Positions 8,309 through 21,363 are shown, counted from the first letter of the stretch. The stretch is 64,000 nucleotides of DNA from Hymenobacter gummosus (GCF_003970915.1 NZ_RXOF01000022.1:48338-112337), one strand, 5' to 3'. Notes: a model not told the origin generated them from the letters alone. Made by a program: numbers and translations.

Positions 8309-9253
8309 ATGAAGCCTGAAGATACCGCCGTTGTAGTCGTAGAGCCCACTCCCGTCGTTCGCCAGCACAATGCCATCACACAGGCCCGCTACGACTACAC
8401 GGCCTGCCAGCTGGATATCTTCTTTTACCTGCTCTCCCGCCTGCGCCGGGATGACACGCCCGACCAGGAGTACACCATTTACGTGAAGGACGTGGAGGCG
8501 CTCACGGGCCGTCAGTGGAACTACCAGCAGCTGCGCGAGGCAACGGCCGATATGGGCTCGCGCATGTTCGAGGTAGAAAACGAGCGGACTTACCAGCAGC
8601 TGTGGATGTTTCAGCGGGTGGAGTACATCAAAGGCAAAGGGTGCCTGCAGATTCAGCTGGCGGCACCAATTCGCCCCTACCTGTTTAACCTCAAGGAAAA
8701 CTTTACTTCCTACCAGCTGCATTCGGCTCTGAAGCTGAGCAGCAAGTACGCCAAGCGGATTTACCAGCTGGTGAGCCAGTGGAAGGACAAGACTTCGACG
8801 CGCACTTACCCGCTGGACGAATTCAAGCAGATGCTGCACCTGAAAGACCCGAAGGGCAAGGAGCCGGAGCTGTTTCAGAACATCAGCCAGCTCAAAGCCC
8901 GGGTGCTCGACATTGCCGTGCGCCAGGTCAGTGAGCACACCGACCTCAAGATTGACTACGAGCTGGTCAAGAAGGGCAGAGCTTACGACGCGGTACGCTT
9001 CACCATCGCCCGCCAGCATCCCCAACAGTTGCCCATTCCGTTCGAGCAGCCGGCGGAGGATGCCCGCGCCTTCGCGGCCCGGCAGCACCTGGACGCGCTG
9101 GGCATTACCCAGCCGCAACTCGTGGCCACCATTCTCGGCGATGCCAAGCACCTGGACCAGCTGTTCAAGTTTACCTACCAGTTGAAAACCGACAAGGTGA
9201 AAGCCACCAAGAACCCCGGGGGCCTGTTTCTGAAAATCTGCGGTCTGCGGTAG
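8309..9253 (+). CDS. repB: Rep_3-family replication initiator
   Basis: A 314-residue protein starting MKPEDTAVVVVEPTP. Residues about 20-120 (NAITQARYDYTACQLDIFFYLLSRLR) form the first winged-helix domain of Rep_3/RepB initiators. The second, DNA-contacting domain includes LKLSSKYAKRIYQLVSQWKD and YPLDEFKQMLHL. Such proteins bind iterons as monomers to open the origin and repress their own promoter as dimers. The length is normal for the family. The iteron array and -7 box lie immediately upstream. Confidence 0.9.
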   Translation: MKPEDTAVVVVEPTPVVRQHNAITQARYDYTACQLDIFFYLLSRLRRDDTPDQEYTIYVKDVEALTGRQWNYQQLREATADMGSRMFEVENERTYQQLWMFQRVEYIKGKGCLQIQLAAPIRPYLFNLKENFTSYQLHSALKLSSKYAKRIYQLVSQWKDKTSTRTYPLDEFKQMLHLKDPKGKEPELFQNISQLKARVLDIAVRQVSEHTDLKIDYELVKKGRAYDAVRFTIARQHPQQLPIPFEQPAEDARAFAARQHLDALGITQPQLVATILGDAKHLDQLFKFTYQLKTDKVKATKNPGGLFLKICGLR

Positions 9254-9279
9254 CCATTCTGCCCAGCGGGTGACAACCG

Positions 9280-10101
9280 CTACGCAGCCAGTTCTTCCCC
9301 AACAGCTTTCCAGATGGAAATCATGGGGAACGTGGGCAGTTCGTGCTTGGCTTCCCGCAAGGCAGGAATCAAATGGATGTAGTCGAACATAAACTTGGCC
9401 AGTACAACCATGGCCACGCCAACCGATGCCTTGGCCATTTCTGTTTGCTGCTGCAGGCCGCCGCTCTGCTGAATCTGAATGATGCTGAGGCGGCTGGAGT
9501 GGGCGTAGCCGCAGAGAAATTTGTACTGCTGCTTGAAAAAGGCTTCCTGAAAGCCGGCATTGACGGCGAGAACCGCCCACCCCTTGTCAATTCGCCATTC
9601 GCCCTTTAACACCATGTTCTGGTGTTTGGGAGTCAACGCTTGAAAGCAGGGCGACGCCTTGATTTCCGCCTGCAAATCCGCAATAGACTTGGCTTCGCTT
9701 ACCTTTAAATCAATCTGAGACTGATTCTTGGGGTCAAATCCAGCTCGGTCGGTAAAGCCACCGAGATGCCAGCACGCGAACCGAAACCTGAGCTCCTCCG
9801 GGTCCTGTGAGGCCACGAATACATGATGCAGGGTTAAGTAGGTCTCAAGGGCGGCTCTTACCAGGATGGCAATAGAGGCGAAATCCACTTTAGTGCCATA
9901 AAGCTGCTCTGCGGTCAGTAGCTGGTAGCCCTTAAAGAGGTGGCGCACGGAAAGGCAATGGTGTATAATTTTTTGGCCCAGTCCTTCGGCGTAGTAGATG
10001 CCCGCAATGTCAGCGGGCAGTTTCTGGCCCTGCAAGCGATTCCCGATTTCGATGGCTCCGTTAAGCAAAAGGTCAAAATCGAGTTCATGGTTAGCTTCCA
10101 T
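9280..10101 (-). CDS. Hypothetical protein, DUF5677-like
   Basis: A 273-residue soluble, mostly helical protein. The pattern ILVRAALETYLTLHHVF followed later by FLCGYAHSSRLS resembles the conserved Arg-Glu and His blocks of DUF5677-type proteins. Their function is not established. It is encoded on the strand opposite rep, converging with it with a 26-bp gap. The resemblance is from memory of the motif pattern, so family membership is tentative. Confidence 0.55.
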   Translation of the reverse strand: MEANHELDFDLLLNGAIEIGNRLQGQKLPADIAGIYYAEGLGQKIIHHCLSVRHLFKGYQLLTAEQLYGTKVDFASIAILVRAALETYLTLHHVFVASQDPEELRFRFACWHLGGFTDRAGFDPKNQSQIDLKVSEAKSIADLQAEIKASPCFQALTPKHQNMVLKGEWRIDKGWAVLAVNAGFQEAFFKQQYKFLCGYAHSSRLSIIQIQQSGGLQQQTEMAKASVGVAMVVLAKFMFDYIHLIPALREAKHELPTFPMISIWKAVGEELAA

Positions 10102-10167
10102 ACTACCGATAAGGGCTAAGCGTCGAGGGATACCCGCTTGTGAGAACTGCTTAAGTGAATTAGAGGT

Positions 10168-10470
10168 CTACTGCTCATCGTCCGGCTGGCCTGCTTGGCT
10201 GGCCGAGGCTTGGGCACGCACGACTGCAAATAACTCTTCCTCTGCCACCCCCAGCACCCGGGCCAGCTGCTGCAGTTCTCCCACGGTGCACGTTTCAGGA
10301 CTGCGCTTGCGGGTGTCGTAGGTGCGGGCCGATACCCCCCAGGCTTCCACGATGCGCTTGCGGGTGCCAGCCACTTCCAGTAGCTCGGCCAGCGTGCTGG
10401 GGTGGTGGACGCGCGGGGGACTGGTCAGGGGCTCGGTAAAGGCCACGGTCGGGACGGGTATTTTAGGCAT
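10168..10470 (-). CDS. Small helix-turn-helix protein
   Basis: A 100-residue protein. Residues 27-80 (LAELLEVAGTRKRIVEAWGVSARTYDTRKR ... VGELQQLARVLGVAEEELFAVV) form a Cro/C1-like helix-turn-helix. The N-terminus is Pro-rich and the C-terminus acidic. It probably regulates neighbouring plasmid genes. It is transcribed towards the DUF5677-like gene, with 66 bp between them. Confidence 0.65.
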   Translation of the reverse strand: MPKIPVPTVAFTEPLTSPPRVHHPSTLAELLEVAGTRKRIVEAWGVSARTYDTRKRSPETCTVGELQQLARVLGVAEEELFAVVRAQASASQAGQPDDEQ

Positions 10471-10529
10471 TGGGAAAAGGCTAAAAAGGCACAGAATAAA
10501 GTGCGTAAGGTAGCCCTTTTACGCAGCGT

Positions 10530-10799
10530 CTAGCCTTTCGGGCACCGGCAACCCCTTTGGCTATGTTCCGACGCAAGCATTTGCTCCTCCCAGCGGCCGC
10601 ACTCGGCTACGGCCAGCGCCAGCCACGCTTCCAACCGGGCCGGTTCCGTGCACCGCGTAATAAACGGCTCCGCCGCTTGCCGGCGCTCCGGCGAAATGGC
10701 CGGGTGCTGTAAAATGCAGCGCAGCTCGGCGCGCAAGGCCGCAAGGCCATACTGCAGGGGAGCAGTTGCGGATTCCGGTACAGGCAAGTTTACGGACAT
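10530..10799 (-). CDS. Small hypothetical protein
   Basis: An 89-residue helical protein beginning MSVNLPVPESATAPLQYGL; a start 21 bp upstream is also open but adds only a leucine run. It contains QHPAISPERRQAAEPFITRC and a Trp-containing helix near its end. No family is recognised. Same strand and codon use as its neighbours support it as real. Confidence 0.5.
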   Translation of the reverse strand: MSVNLPVPESATAPLQYGLAALRAELRCILQHPAISPERRQAAEPFITRCTEPARLEAWLALAVAECGRWEEQMLASEHSQRGCRCPKG

Positions 10800-10878
10800 G
10801 AGTAGCAGCAGTAGAGGCAATAAAGAAGCGGCTAATAGCCAGGCAGCCGCCCCGATAACGGGGCGGCTGCGGGCTGAC

Positions 10879-11481
10879 CTAGCGCAGCATGTCAGATTTC
10901 ATCAGCAGCACCGGACCGGCTACCACGTCGACGGGCGAGTAGTGCTCCAGCGGGTAGGTTTCGTACCAGGCGGCCGTGGCCAGCGGGTTGATGGGGAGCC
11001 GGCGGTTTTTGCCCTCGTCATCAAACACGAAAATATACCCCTCGTAAGGCCCGTGCTGGGGGCAGTGCACGTCGATGTAGTCAGCGGCCAGGGCGGCCCG
11101 TAGCTGGGCCAGGCCAAAGCTTTTGCGGCCCTTGTCGGGGCGCACCTCGCGGGTGCTGCCGTCCACGGCCAGCAGTGTAGCTGCTCCCTGGGCTGGCCTC
11201 ATGCCGGTGTGCTGGCTCTGGAAGTAAGCCCCCAATTCCTGCCGGGTGGCGTACCGTTGGCCGCCCACCACCTGAAATGGCCCATGGTCGTAGGTGGTCG
11301 TCGGAAAAAGCTGGCCTGTTGTGCCGCATAGGGCCACAATCAGCGTCGGCTGACCGGGTGCGGTGCGTAGAAACAGACGGGCCGGCAGCGGAAAGTTAGC
11401 GCCCTCGGGCTTTACCAACTCCGTATTGTGCAGGCTGAACAACAGCGGTCCAGGGGTGATTAAACAGGGGACGTATTCCAT
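10879..11481 (-). CDS. DUF3846-like hypothetical protein
   Basis: A 200-residue protein. The C-terminal half (YIDVHCPQ ... YIFVFDDEGKNRRLPINPLAT ... VDVVAGPVLLM) follows the DUF3846 pattern of a 'GK...LP.N' block and a 'D.i.G' block, found in plasmid and phage small proteins of unknown role. The N-terminal half is unassigned. Its upstream leader (11511-11612) is a diverged copy of the leader of ardC, so the two genes probably share regulation. Confidence 0.55.
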   Translation of the reverse strand: MEYVPCLITPGPLLFSLHNTELVKPEGANFPLPARLFLRTAPGQPTLIVALCGTTGQLFPTTTYDHGPFQVVGGQRYATRQELGAYFQSQHTGMRPAQGAATLLAVDGSTREVRPDKGRKSFGLAQLRAALAADYIDVHCPQHGPYEGYIFVFDDEGKNRRLPINPLATAAWYETYPLEHYSPVDVVAGPVLLMKSDMLR

Positions 11482-11510
11482 ACTACAGGGCTGATTTATT
11501 GAATCTTACT

Positions 11511-11612
11511 ACTATCTATTAAACGAATTGCAGGCCCTGCACGTTCTCTTTTTTACCTATAATTTGTATCTTTTTGCTCTTTATCTGTAACCTTCTTTGC
11601 CTCACTGCCCCC
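11511..11612 (-). promoter_or_regulatory. Duplicated leader, copy 1 (before DUF3846-like gene)
   Basis: About 100 bp aligns with 13879-13990. The shared blocks are TATTAAACGAA, ATCTTTTTGCTCTTT, CCTTCTTT, CACTGCCCC and TGCGC..AAAAG. It also has the short palindrome TGCAGGCCCTGCA at 11529-11541. It is AT-rich and lies immediately upstream of a minus-strand gene. No TAnnTTTG box is visible. Confidence 0.55.
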
Positions 11613-11680
11613 GCGGGACTGCGCTCAAAAAGTGCAACTGGAGGTTCTGGCAACGGCTCCTATGTTGATTTAAGACGTGT

Positions 11681-12076
11681 TCAGGATGGACCTGCAGCAG
11701 GCGACTCCCCCAAACGAGGCAGTTGCTTGCGGGGGGTGCGACTCGTGGCCCCCGCATCCGGCAAGGGCTCGAACCAATCCCGGTAAGCCGACGTGAGCCG
11801 GTCGGCCACGATGGCCAGGCGCTGTTGCTCGCCGTCGCGCCGCACCCAGATATGCGCACTGCCGCAGCCTACTTCGTAGCCGGGCCCTAGCAGCTTCTTC
11901 ACCGCCCCCGCCAGCCCGCGCAAATCGGTGGTGTGGGTGTGGGCCTGCACGTGCTGGCGTACGGCCTGCAGGTGGCGTTTTTCGGCTGCATCACGGGGCT
12001 TTTGCTCGATGGCTACGTAAGCCTGCTGCGCCGGAAAAGGGTCTGCTACGGCGGTGGTTTTGGGGTACGGGTTCAT
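11681..12076 (-). CDS. Small hypothetical protein
   Basis: A 131-residue protein beginning MNPYPKTTAVADPFPAQQAY. The frame is open further upstream, but that part overlaps the next gene and is Arg/Pro-rich nonsense-like sequence. The core VKKLLGPGYEVGCGSAHIWVRRDGEQQRLAIV suggests a small alpha/beta fold. No family is recognised. It is one of a run of short same-strand genes between ardC and the origin. Confidence 0.5.
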   Translation of the reverse strand: MNPYPKTTAVADPFPAQQAYVAIEQKPRDAAEKRHLQAVRQHVQAHTHTTDLRGLAGAVKKLLGPGYEVGCGSAHIWVRRDGEQQRLAIVADRLTSAYRDWFEPLPDAGATSRTPRKQLPRLGESPAAGPS

Positions 12077-12123
12077 AGGAAAAGGAAATAGGGTAGGAGG
12101 AAAGCGGGAAGAGCCCGCGTCGC

Positions 12124-12453
12124 TCAGCGCGCGTTCAGGTAGCGCGGGTCTCGGAAGCCGGCCAGCAGCCGGGCCGTGGCAAAGGCGGCGGCAAAGTGGC
12201 CGCGGTGATAATCGGCGTGCAGTTGGCCCACGTGGGTGAAATCGTAGCAAAGGCCCGTGTGGCCCAGGGGCTGCAGAAACTGGTCGGCTTCTTCGGCGCT
12301 GAAGCCGCTCAGGTCCCGGCCATCGCTGAGGAGCACCTGCACGCCGGGCCGCTCGTCGGCCCCCCGCCCGTAGACTTCGTAGATGAGGCCCACGGCGTGC
12401 TCGCGGGGATAGAGCACGGCGTCGCCGACGATTAACTGCTGGGCTGCAGGCAT
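12124..12453 (-). CDS. Small hypothetical protein
   Basis: A 109-residue protein starting MPAAQQLIVGDAVLYPREHAVG. The start is chosen to clear the upstream gene. The N-terminal part (VGDAVLYP ... VGLIYEVYGRG) looks like a small beta-barrel/SH3-like strand set; the rest (FSAEEADQFLQPLGHTGL) is mixed. No family is recognised. It lies 48 bp upstream of the next gene in the run. Confidence 0.5.
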   Translation of the reverse strand: MPAAQQLIVGDAVLYPREHAVGLIYEVYGRGADERPGVQVLLSDGRDLSGFSAEEADQFLQPLGHTGLCYDFTHVGQLHADYHRGHFAAAFATARLLAGFRDPRYLNAR

Positions 12454-12487
12454 AGGGACGGGAAACAGCGTGAATGGGGTAATTCTC

Positions 12488-12778
12488 TCAGAGCAGCAAC
12501 AGGCGGTACTGTCCGGCCTGGTCTTCGCGGGTGGCGCGCACGGCCTCGCGGGCCAGGGGCCGCAAGGACTTGACCAGGGCTTCAAGTACCTCGAAGTCTT
12601 CGTCGGTGGCCACCGCCACCGGCAGGCGCTCGGCTACTTCGAGTGTGAGGCCTTCACTGCTCAGGCCGTAGCCGCGCTGCTGCATGTCGGCTTCGATGTC
12701 GGTGAGCACGGCGGCCACCCGCGCGCGGTAGTGGTTCCAATCGGCGTCCCCGAAAACGGGGGCTTCACTTGCATTCAT
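12488..12778 (-). CDS. Small hypothetical protein
   Basis: A 96-residue acidic, mostly helical protein (MNASEAPVFGDADWNHYRAR ...). No family is recognised. It is encoded 78 bp downstream of ardC on the same strand and probably belongs to its transcript. Confidence 0.5.
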   Translation of the reverse strand: MNASEAPVFGDADWNHYRARVAAVLTDIEADMQQRGYGLSSEGLTLEVAERLPVAVATDEDFEVLEALVKSLRPLAREAVRATREDQAGQYRLLLL

Positions 12779-12856
12779 GGGGCGGTAGGGGAGAAGAGGG
12801 TGAAAAAGAAGCCAGCCAGGTGGGCAGCCGCCGGCCGCGGCTGCCCGGGCCGGGGC

Positions 12857-13852
12857 TTATGCGGCCGCTAGCCAGCTGAGTTCAGCCGCTTTGTACTGTT
12901 GGCTCACTTCGTCTTCTTCGGGCACCAGCTCCACCACCCGGGCCGGCGCGGGAGCGGCCACCGGCTCGCCTTCCTCAACCACGCCCAAAATCAGCTTGGC
13001 GGCGCGCTGGGCCTTGCTGGCCGCCTGCAGCACCAGCTTTTTGTCGTTTTTCAGACGCTCCAGCCAGGACTGAATGTAGGCCACGGCATTGGTCTCGGTC
13101 TGGGCGGTGTCGAGCCCGGCCGCGGCGCAGAGAAAGGAAGCGCCCATTTCGGCCGTCAGCTCCTCGCGGGCGTAGCTGGCCGAGCCCTTGCCTTCGCCGG
13201 CGGTCAGGTCCGGCCGGTCGAGCCGGGAAGCGTGGCCCGTGCTGTGGGTCAGCTCGTGAAACAGGGTCGCGTAGTAGCCTTCGGCGGTGGTGAAGGTGGC
13301 CCGCTCCGGCATGTTTACCAGGTCGAGTGCCGGGGAGTAGTAAGCCCGCTGGTGCAGGTGCTCAATGGCCGGGCGCCCGTCCCAGTTGCGCACAATGGCC
13401 TCGGCCGCCTCAATGGGCGTGTGCGCGTGGCGTTCCACTGCGGGCAGCACAAAGTCAATGTTTTCGATGTCCTCCACTGAAAACACGGTGTAGTACTTCA
13501 GGAAAGGCGTTTTTTCTTCTTTGCCGGTTTGCTCGTTCTCGCGTACCGACACGTTGTAGTATACCACCGGGTGCCCTTTAGCGCCCTTGCGCACGTTGCC
13601 GCCCAGGGCCAGGGCCTGCTTGAAGGTTAAAAAGAAGGGCAGCGCGCCGCTGAAGTGCAGCAAAAAGGCGTTAATGCCCGTGTAAGCCGCGCCGGTTGCG
13701 TAGTTGCGGGGCAAACCATACACCGCGTTCCAGGGCTTGCGCCAGGGAATCACCCCGCCTTCCAGCGCGGCCACAATTCGGTCGGTAACAATCTGGTACA
13801 CGTCGGGGCGAGGAGTGGCGGTACGGGCGGCGGGCTTGCGGGTCTTTTTCAT
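12857..13852 (-). CDS. ardC: ArdC-like antirestriction protein
   Basis: A 331-residue protein starting MKKTRKPAARTATPRPDVYQ. Residues 15-130 match the ArdC N-terminal single-stranded-DNA-binding domain (VIPWRKPWNA ... NYATGAAYTGINAFLL). The C-terminal half is a zincin-like metallopeptidase with H199-E200-L-T-H203 and a downstream EELTAEMGA helix that would supply the third ligand. ArdC binds incoming plasmid single strands and protects them from host restriction after conjugation. It is the first gene of the minus-strand run towards the origin. Confidence 0.88.
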   Translation of the reverse strand: MKKTRKPAARTATPRPDVYQIVTDRIVAALEGGVIPWRKPWNAVYGLPRNYATGAAYTGINAFLLHFSGALPFFLTFKQALALGGNVRKGAKGHPVVYYNVSVRENEQTGKEEKTPFLKYYTVFSVEDIENIDFVLPAVERHAHTPIEAAEAIVRNWDGRPAIEHLHQRAYYSPALDLVNMPERATFTTAEGYYATLFHELTHSTGHASRLDRPDLTAGEGKGSASYAREELTAEMGASFLCAAAGLDTAQTETNAVAYIQSWLERLKNDKKLVLQAASKAQRAAKLILGVVEEGEPVAAPAPARVVELVPEEDEVSQQYKAAELSWLAAA

Positions 13853-13878
13853 GATAAAGCGCTGTTTCCGTGGGCGTT

Positions 13879-13990
13879 TATTATACTTATTAAACGAAAA
13901 CTGCACCCTCATAGTTTTCTTTTTGCTCTATATTTTATATCTTTTTGCTCTTTTTACACCGCCTTCTTTCCCCCACTGCCCCTTTGTTGC
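13879..13990 (-). promoter_or_regulatory. Duplicated leader, copy 2 (before ardC)
   Basis: Homologous to 11511-11612. It has CTTTTTGCTCT twice, at 13919 and 13941 (22 bp apart), an AT-rich core and the same TATTAAACGAA and CACTGCCCC blocks. It lies just upstream of the ardC start on the minus strand. Confidence 0.55.
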
Positions 13991-14025
13991 TGCGCCGAAA
14001 AGACGGTATGACAGCAGCTTAAAAA

Positions 14026-14039
14026 CCACTTTTTATAAG
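14026..14039 (+). repeat. Solitary iteron outside the origin
   Basis: CCACTTTTTATAAG is identical to the first unit of iteron set B. It sits between the ardC leader and umuD, about 6 kb from the origin. Rep bound here could affect either divergent transcript. Confidence 0.6.
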
Positions 14040-14174
14040 CGGCAGTGTAGTTTGATGAGCCTTCGGCCAGACAGCTTGCCCAGCCAGTTCGGTACAGCGC
14101 GTGGCCGGGTAACACCCACGGTATTGACAGGAGCCTTCGTCAACTTCCGGCTACAATTTTTAGCCTTGTTTCTA

Positions 14175-14187
14175 CTAATTTTATTAG
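14175..14187. promoter_or_regulatory. Inverted repeat before umuD
   Basis: CTAAT-TTT-ATTAG lies 40 bp before the umuD start in an AT-rich stretch. It is a candidate operator for SOS-type control; no LexA consensus was matched. Confidence 0.35.
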
Positions 14188-14227
14188 CAGCACGTATTAT
14201 TGTGGCCACGCCTATGCTACACCACCC

Positions 14228-14695
14228 ATGCGCAACGTCGAATTAATCCCGGTCCACGACTCCCAAACCCCATTTTTGCTTCCCCTTTTTAGCTGCTCGG
14301 TGTCCGCCGGCTTTCCCTCGCCGGCGTCCGATTACACCGATGAGCTGTTTGACCTGAACCGCCTGCTCCTGCGCCACCCCGACGCCACGTACCTGGTACG
14401 GGTAAGCGGGGAGAGCATGAAAAACGCCGAGATTCACGAGGGCGACCTGCTGGCCGTGGACAAGCAGATGGAAGCCGACCACAACCACATCGTGGTGGCC
14501 GTGGTGGACGGGGAGTGCACCGTCAAGCGCTTGGTGTGCGAGCACGGCACGTGGTGGCTCAAGCCAGAGAACCCCGACTACCAACCCTGGGAGATTCACG
14601 ACGCGGGCGCCGTGCGCATCTGGGGCGTGGTGACCCACGTGCTGCACGAGTTGGTTCCCGGCAAACTCGCGGCCTTGCTGCGCACCCGCGACTAG
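14228..14695 (+). CDS. umuD: UmuD-like S24 peptidase subunit of DNA polymerase V
   Basis: A 155-residue protein. The self-cleavage site is the SAGFPSPA stretch (Ala27-Gly28). The catalytic serine is Ser63 in [14 protein letters not shown] and the lysine is Lys100 in CTVKRL. RecA-stimulated self-cleavage produces UmuD', which activates UmuC for lesion bypass. It is followed 2 bp later by umuC, the usual operon. Confidence 0.92.
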   Translation: MRNVELIPVHDSQTPFLLPLFSCSVSAGFPSPASDYTDELFDLNRLLLRHPDATYLVRVSGESMKNAEIHEGDLLAVDKQMEADHNHIVVAVVDGECTVKRLVCEHGTWWLKPENPDYQPWEIHDAGAVRIWGVVTHVLHELVPGKLAALLRTRD

Positions 14696-14697
14696 TC

Positions 14698-15996
14698 ATG
14701 TACGCCCTGGTCGACTGCAACAACTTCTACGTTTCCTGCGAGCGGGTCTTTCAGCCCCGGCTCGACGGCCGGCCTGTCGTGGTCCTGTCGAATAACGACG
14801 GGTGCATCATTTCCCGCAGCGCCGAAGCCAAGGCCCTGGGCCTGCAGATGGGCGAGCCCTACTTTCAGGTCAAACCCCTGCTGGAGCAGCATCACGTGGC
14901 CGTGTTTTCCAGTAACTACGCCCTCTACGGGGACATGTCGCGCCGGGTGATGTGGTACCTGAGCCAGGTGGCGCCGGCGGTGGAAATCTACTCCATCGAC
15001 GAGGCGTTCCTGGATTTGCACGGCCTGGAACGCTTCGTGGTCCGCAGCCTGGACACCTTTGCCCGCACCGTGCGCGCCAACCTACTGGCCCGTACCGGCA
15101 TCCCGACCTGCGTGGGCATCGCCCCTACCAAGACGCTGGCCAAGCTGGCCAACCGCCTGGCCAAGAAAAACCCGGAGATGGGCGGGGTGTGTTACCTCGA
15201 CACCGCGGAGCGCCGCCGCTGGGCCCTGGAGCAGGTGGCCGTCGAAGACGTCTGGGGCATCGGCCGGCAGTACGCCCAAAAGCTGTATGCCGCCGGCATC
15301 AGCACGGCGGCGGGGCTGGCGGCCTGCTCCGAGGCCTACGCCCGCAAGCACCTGGGCGGGGTGGTGGGCGCCCGGCTGGTGCGCGAGCTGCAGGGCTACC
15401 CCTGCCAGGGGCTGGCCCCGAGCGAAGACGGGACCTTGTCGCGCCGCACGCTGTGTTGCTCGCGCACGTTTGGCCGGCCGCTCACGGCCTTTCCCGACGT
15501 GGCGGGTGCCGTCAGCGCGTTTGCCTCCCGGGCCGCTGAGAAGCTGCGCCGGCAGGGCGACGCGGCCCACCTGATGACCGTCTTTCTGAGCAAGAGCCGC
15601 TACGGCCTGGAGCCGCCCCCGTATTCCTGCTCCGCCGTGCTTACGCTGCCCGTGGCCACTAACGACACCATCGAGTTGGTCCGCTTTGCGCGGGCGGCGC
15701 TCAAACGCCTCTGGCAGCCGGGCAACCGCTACACCAAGGCGGGCGTGATACTCGACGGGCTGGAGCCGGAAGGCCAAACCCAGCTTACGCTGTTTGAACC
15801 CGCGCCGGTTTCGGAGAAGCGCGCCAAGCTGATGGCCGAGTTGGACGCCCTGAACCGCCGCTTTGGCAAAGGCACGGTGAAGCTGGCGTCGTTGGTGTTG
15901 CCGCCGGGCAGGGCGCAGGCGCCCTGGGAAGGGCAGGCGCAGTGGCGCACGCCGCAGTATACCACGCGGCTGGAAGATTTGCTGCTTGTTGGGTAA
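14698..15996 (+). CDS. umuC: UmuC-like Y-family DNA polymerase
   Basis: A 432-residue protein starting [20 protein letters not shown]. The frame is open upstream but that part overlaps umuD. Motifs ALVDCNNFY and [10 protein letters not shown] carry the metal-binding acidic residues. A helix-hairpin-helix region ([15 protein letters not shown]) and a little-finger/C-terminal part follow. It is full-length for the family. With UmuD it performs error-prone synthesis past DNA damage, common on plasmids. Confidence 0.93.
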   Translation: MYALVDCNNFYVSCERVFQPRLDGRPVVVLSNNDGCIISRSAEAKALGLQMGEPYFQVKPLLEQHHVAVFSSNYALYGDMSRRVMWYLSQVAPAVEIYSIDEAFLDLHGLERFVVRSLDTFARTVRANLLARTGIPTCVGIAPTKTLAKLANRLAKKNPEMGGVCYLDTAERRRWALEQVAVEDVWGIGRQYAQKLYAAGISTAAGLAACSEAYARKHLGGVVGARLVRELQGYPCQGLAPSEDGTLSRRTLCCSRTFGRPLTAFPDVAGAVSAFASRAAEKLRRQGDAAHLMTVFLSKSRYGLEPPPYSCSAVLTLPVATNDTIELVRFARAALKRLWQPGNRYTKAGVILDGLEPEGQTQLTLFEPAPVSEKRAKLMAELDALNRRFGKGTVKLASLVLPPGRAQAPWEGQAQWRTPQYTTRLEDLLLVG

Positions 15997-16107
15997 GAGC
16001 TACCACCTTTCTGCTTAGCGGAACACGGCAGTTGGTTCGACTTAGACAAGCTATTTATGGGACCCGGGGGCCCATGGCCCACTACGTGGAACTGGCCCCC
16101 ACCGTGA

Positions 16108-16311
16108 CGGTGGGCCACGACTTGTACCGCACCCTCGGTGGCTACAGTAGAGGTGGCCGGTACCTGGGTACCCGCGCCCTGGTCCGCCACGCTCAACGGC
16201 CGGCCCATCTGGCGGGTGAGCGACAACCTGCAGTTAGACTTGGGCTTCAACCTAGCCCTCACCCGGACAACCGAAACCAGCTATTTACTTGGGCGCAGCT
16301 TCCGGCGCTGA
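16108..16311 (+). pseudogene. Remnant of an outer-membrane transporter gene (3' end)
   Basis: The reading frame that ends at TGA 16309-16311 encodes ...WSATLNGRPIWRVSDNLQL, DLGFNLALTR and GRSFRR. This resembles the last strands of outer-membrane 'transporter' (phenol-pathway type) proteins often found beside metal efflux genes. It has no start and an in-frame stop just upstream at 16105. The stretch 15997-16403 holds no other credible gene. Confidence 0.4.
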
Positions 16312-16390
16312 GCGGGCGCCTCCCCGCCAGCGGGGAACCTTTGTCTGCTTCTGCCGGTACAAGCGGTAGCCGACTATTTCCGCTGGTCGT

Positions 16391-16398
16391 TACCTTTG
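16391..16398 (+). promoter_or_regulatory. Possible -7 box of the metal island
   Basis: TACCTTTG fits TAnnTTTG but lies only 5 bp before the ATG at 16404, which would give an almost leaderless transcript. No clear -33 element is seen, so this is weak. Confidence 0.3.
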
Positions 16399-16403
16399 CC
16401 CCG

Positions 16404-16733
16404 ATGCGCTTTCTGGCCCTGTTTTTTGCCTTCTACTTCGCCTGCCTCTCGACGCTGACCTGCGCCGACGGCGAAGTTGTGTGCAAAGACGCCAAGCAGA
16501 CCACCGTGGCCGCGACCCCGCACACCGACTGCGACGCCGGCGCCCTGGGCGATTGGTGCTCCCCGCTATGCCAATGCCACTGCTGCGGCGGCGCCGTGGT
16601 GCCGCTGGCGCCCCTGCCAGCGCTGACAGAGGCCCCCGCCGTGACGTGGGCCACTGCCCTGCGCCACCCCCCCATGCGGGTGAGCGCCCTGACCCGGAGC
16701 GCCGGAGCCGTGTGGCAGCCGCCCCAGGCCTAA
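16404..16733 (+). CDS. Small cysteine-rich secreted protein (DUF6660-like)
   Basis: A 109-residue protein starting MRFLALFFAFYFACLSTLTC. The first 20 residues are a signal peptide. The mature part has CADGEVVCKDAK and CSPLCQCHCCGG, a dense cluster of cysteines. Short proteins of this pattern stand at the head of Bacteroidetes CzcA/CusA clusters and are thought to bind metal in the periplasm. The 263-residue frame that begins at 15942 is not the gene, because its N-terminal part overlaps umuC and lacks protein character. Confidence 0.65.
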   Translation: MRFLALFFAFYFACLSTLTCADGEVVCKDAKQTTVAATPHTDCDAGALGDWCSPLCQCHCCGGAVVPLAPLPALTEAPAVTWATALRHPPMRVSALTRSAGAVWQPPQA

Positions 16734-16811
16734 CCCTTCCCGTTTCCTGCTGACTCCCCCGCCGGGGTAGCCTGACGCGCCCGTTGTGCGCCCGGGCTGC
16801 TGGTGGCTTCT

Positions 16812-16823
16812 CCGTTGCAACGG
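16812..16823. promoter_or_regulatory. Perfect palindrome before czcA
   Basis: CCGTTGCAACGG lies 103 bp before the czcA start in the 190-bp gap after the DUF6660-like gene. It is a candidate operator; a chance origin is possible at this length. Confidence 0.3.
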
Positions 16824-16925
16824 ACTAGCCGCCAGTGAGTACGCCGCCCTCCTGCCATGGTTGGCCGGGAGCCGCGGGCCAGCAGGGTTTACCCGAAGTG
16901 TTAGACCCAACCCCCACAGCAACGG

Positions 16926-21341
<4,416 letters not shown>

Positions 21342-21363
21342 TCTTTTCTCTCGACTACGACCC

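Noticed and set aside
14160-14227. A LexA-type SOS box before umuD
   Set aside because: Only a short CTAAT/ATTAG inverted repeat is present; it fits no SOS box known to me, so it is listed only as an unassigned operator.
15942-16403. Long N-terminal extension of the DUF6660-like frame
   Set aside because: It overlaps the end of umuC and lacks protein character; the signal peptide begins at the ATG at 16404.
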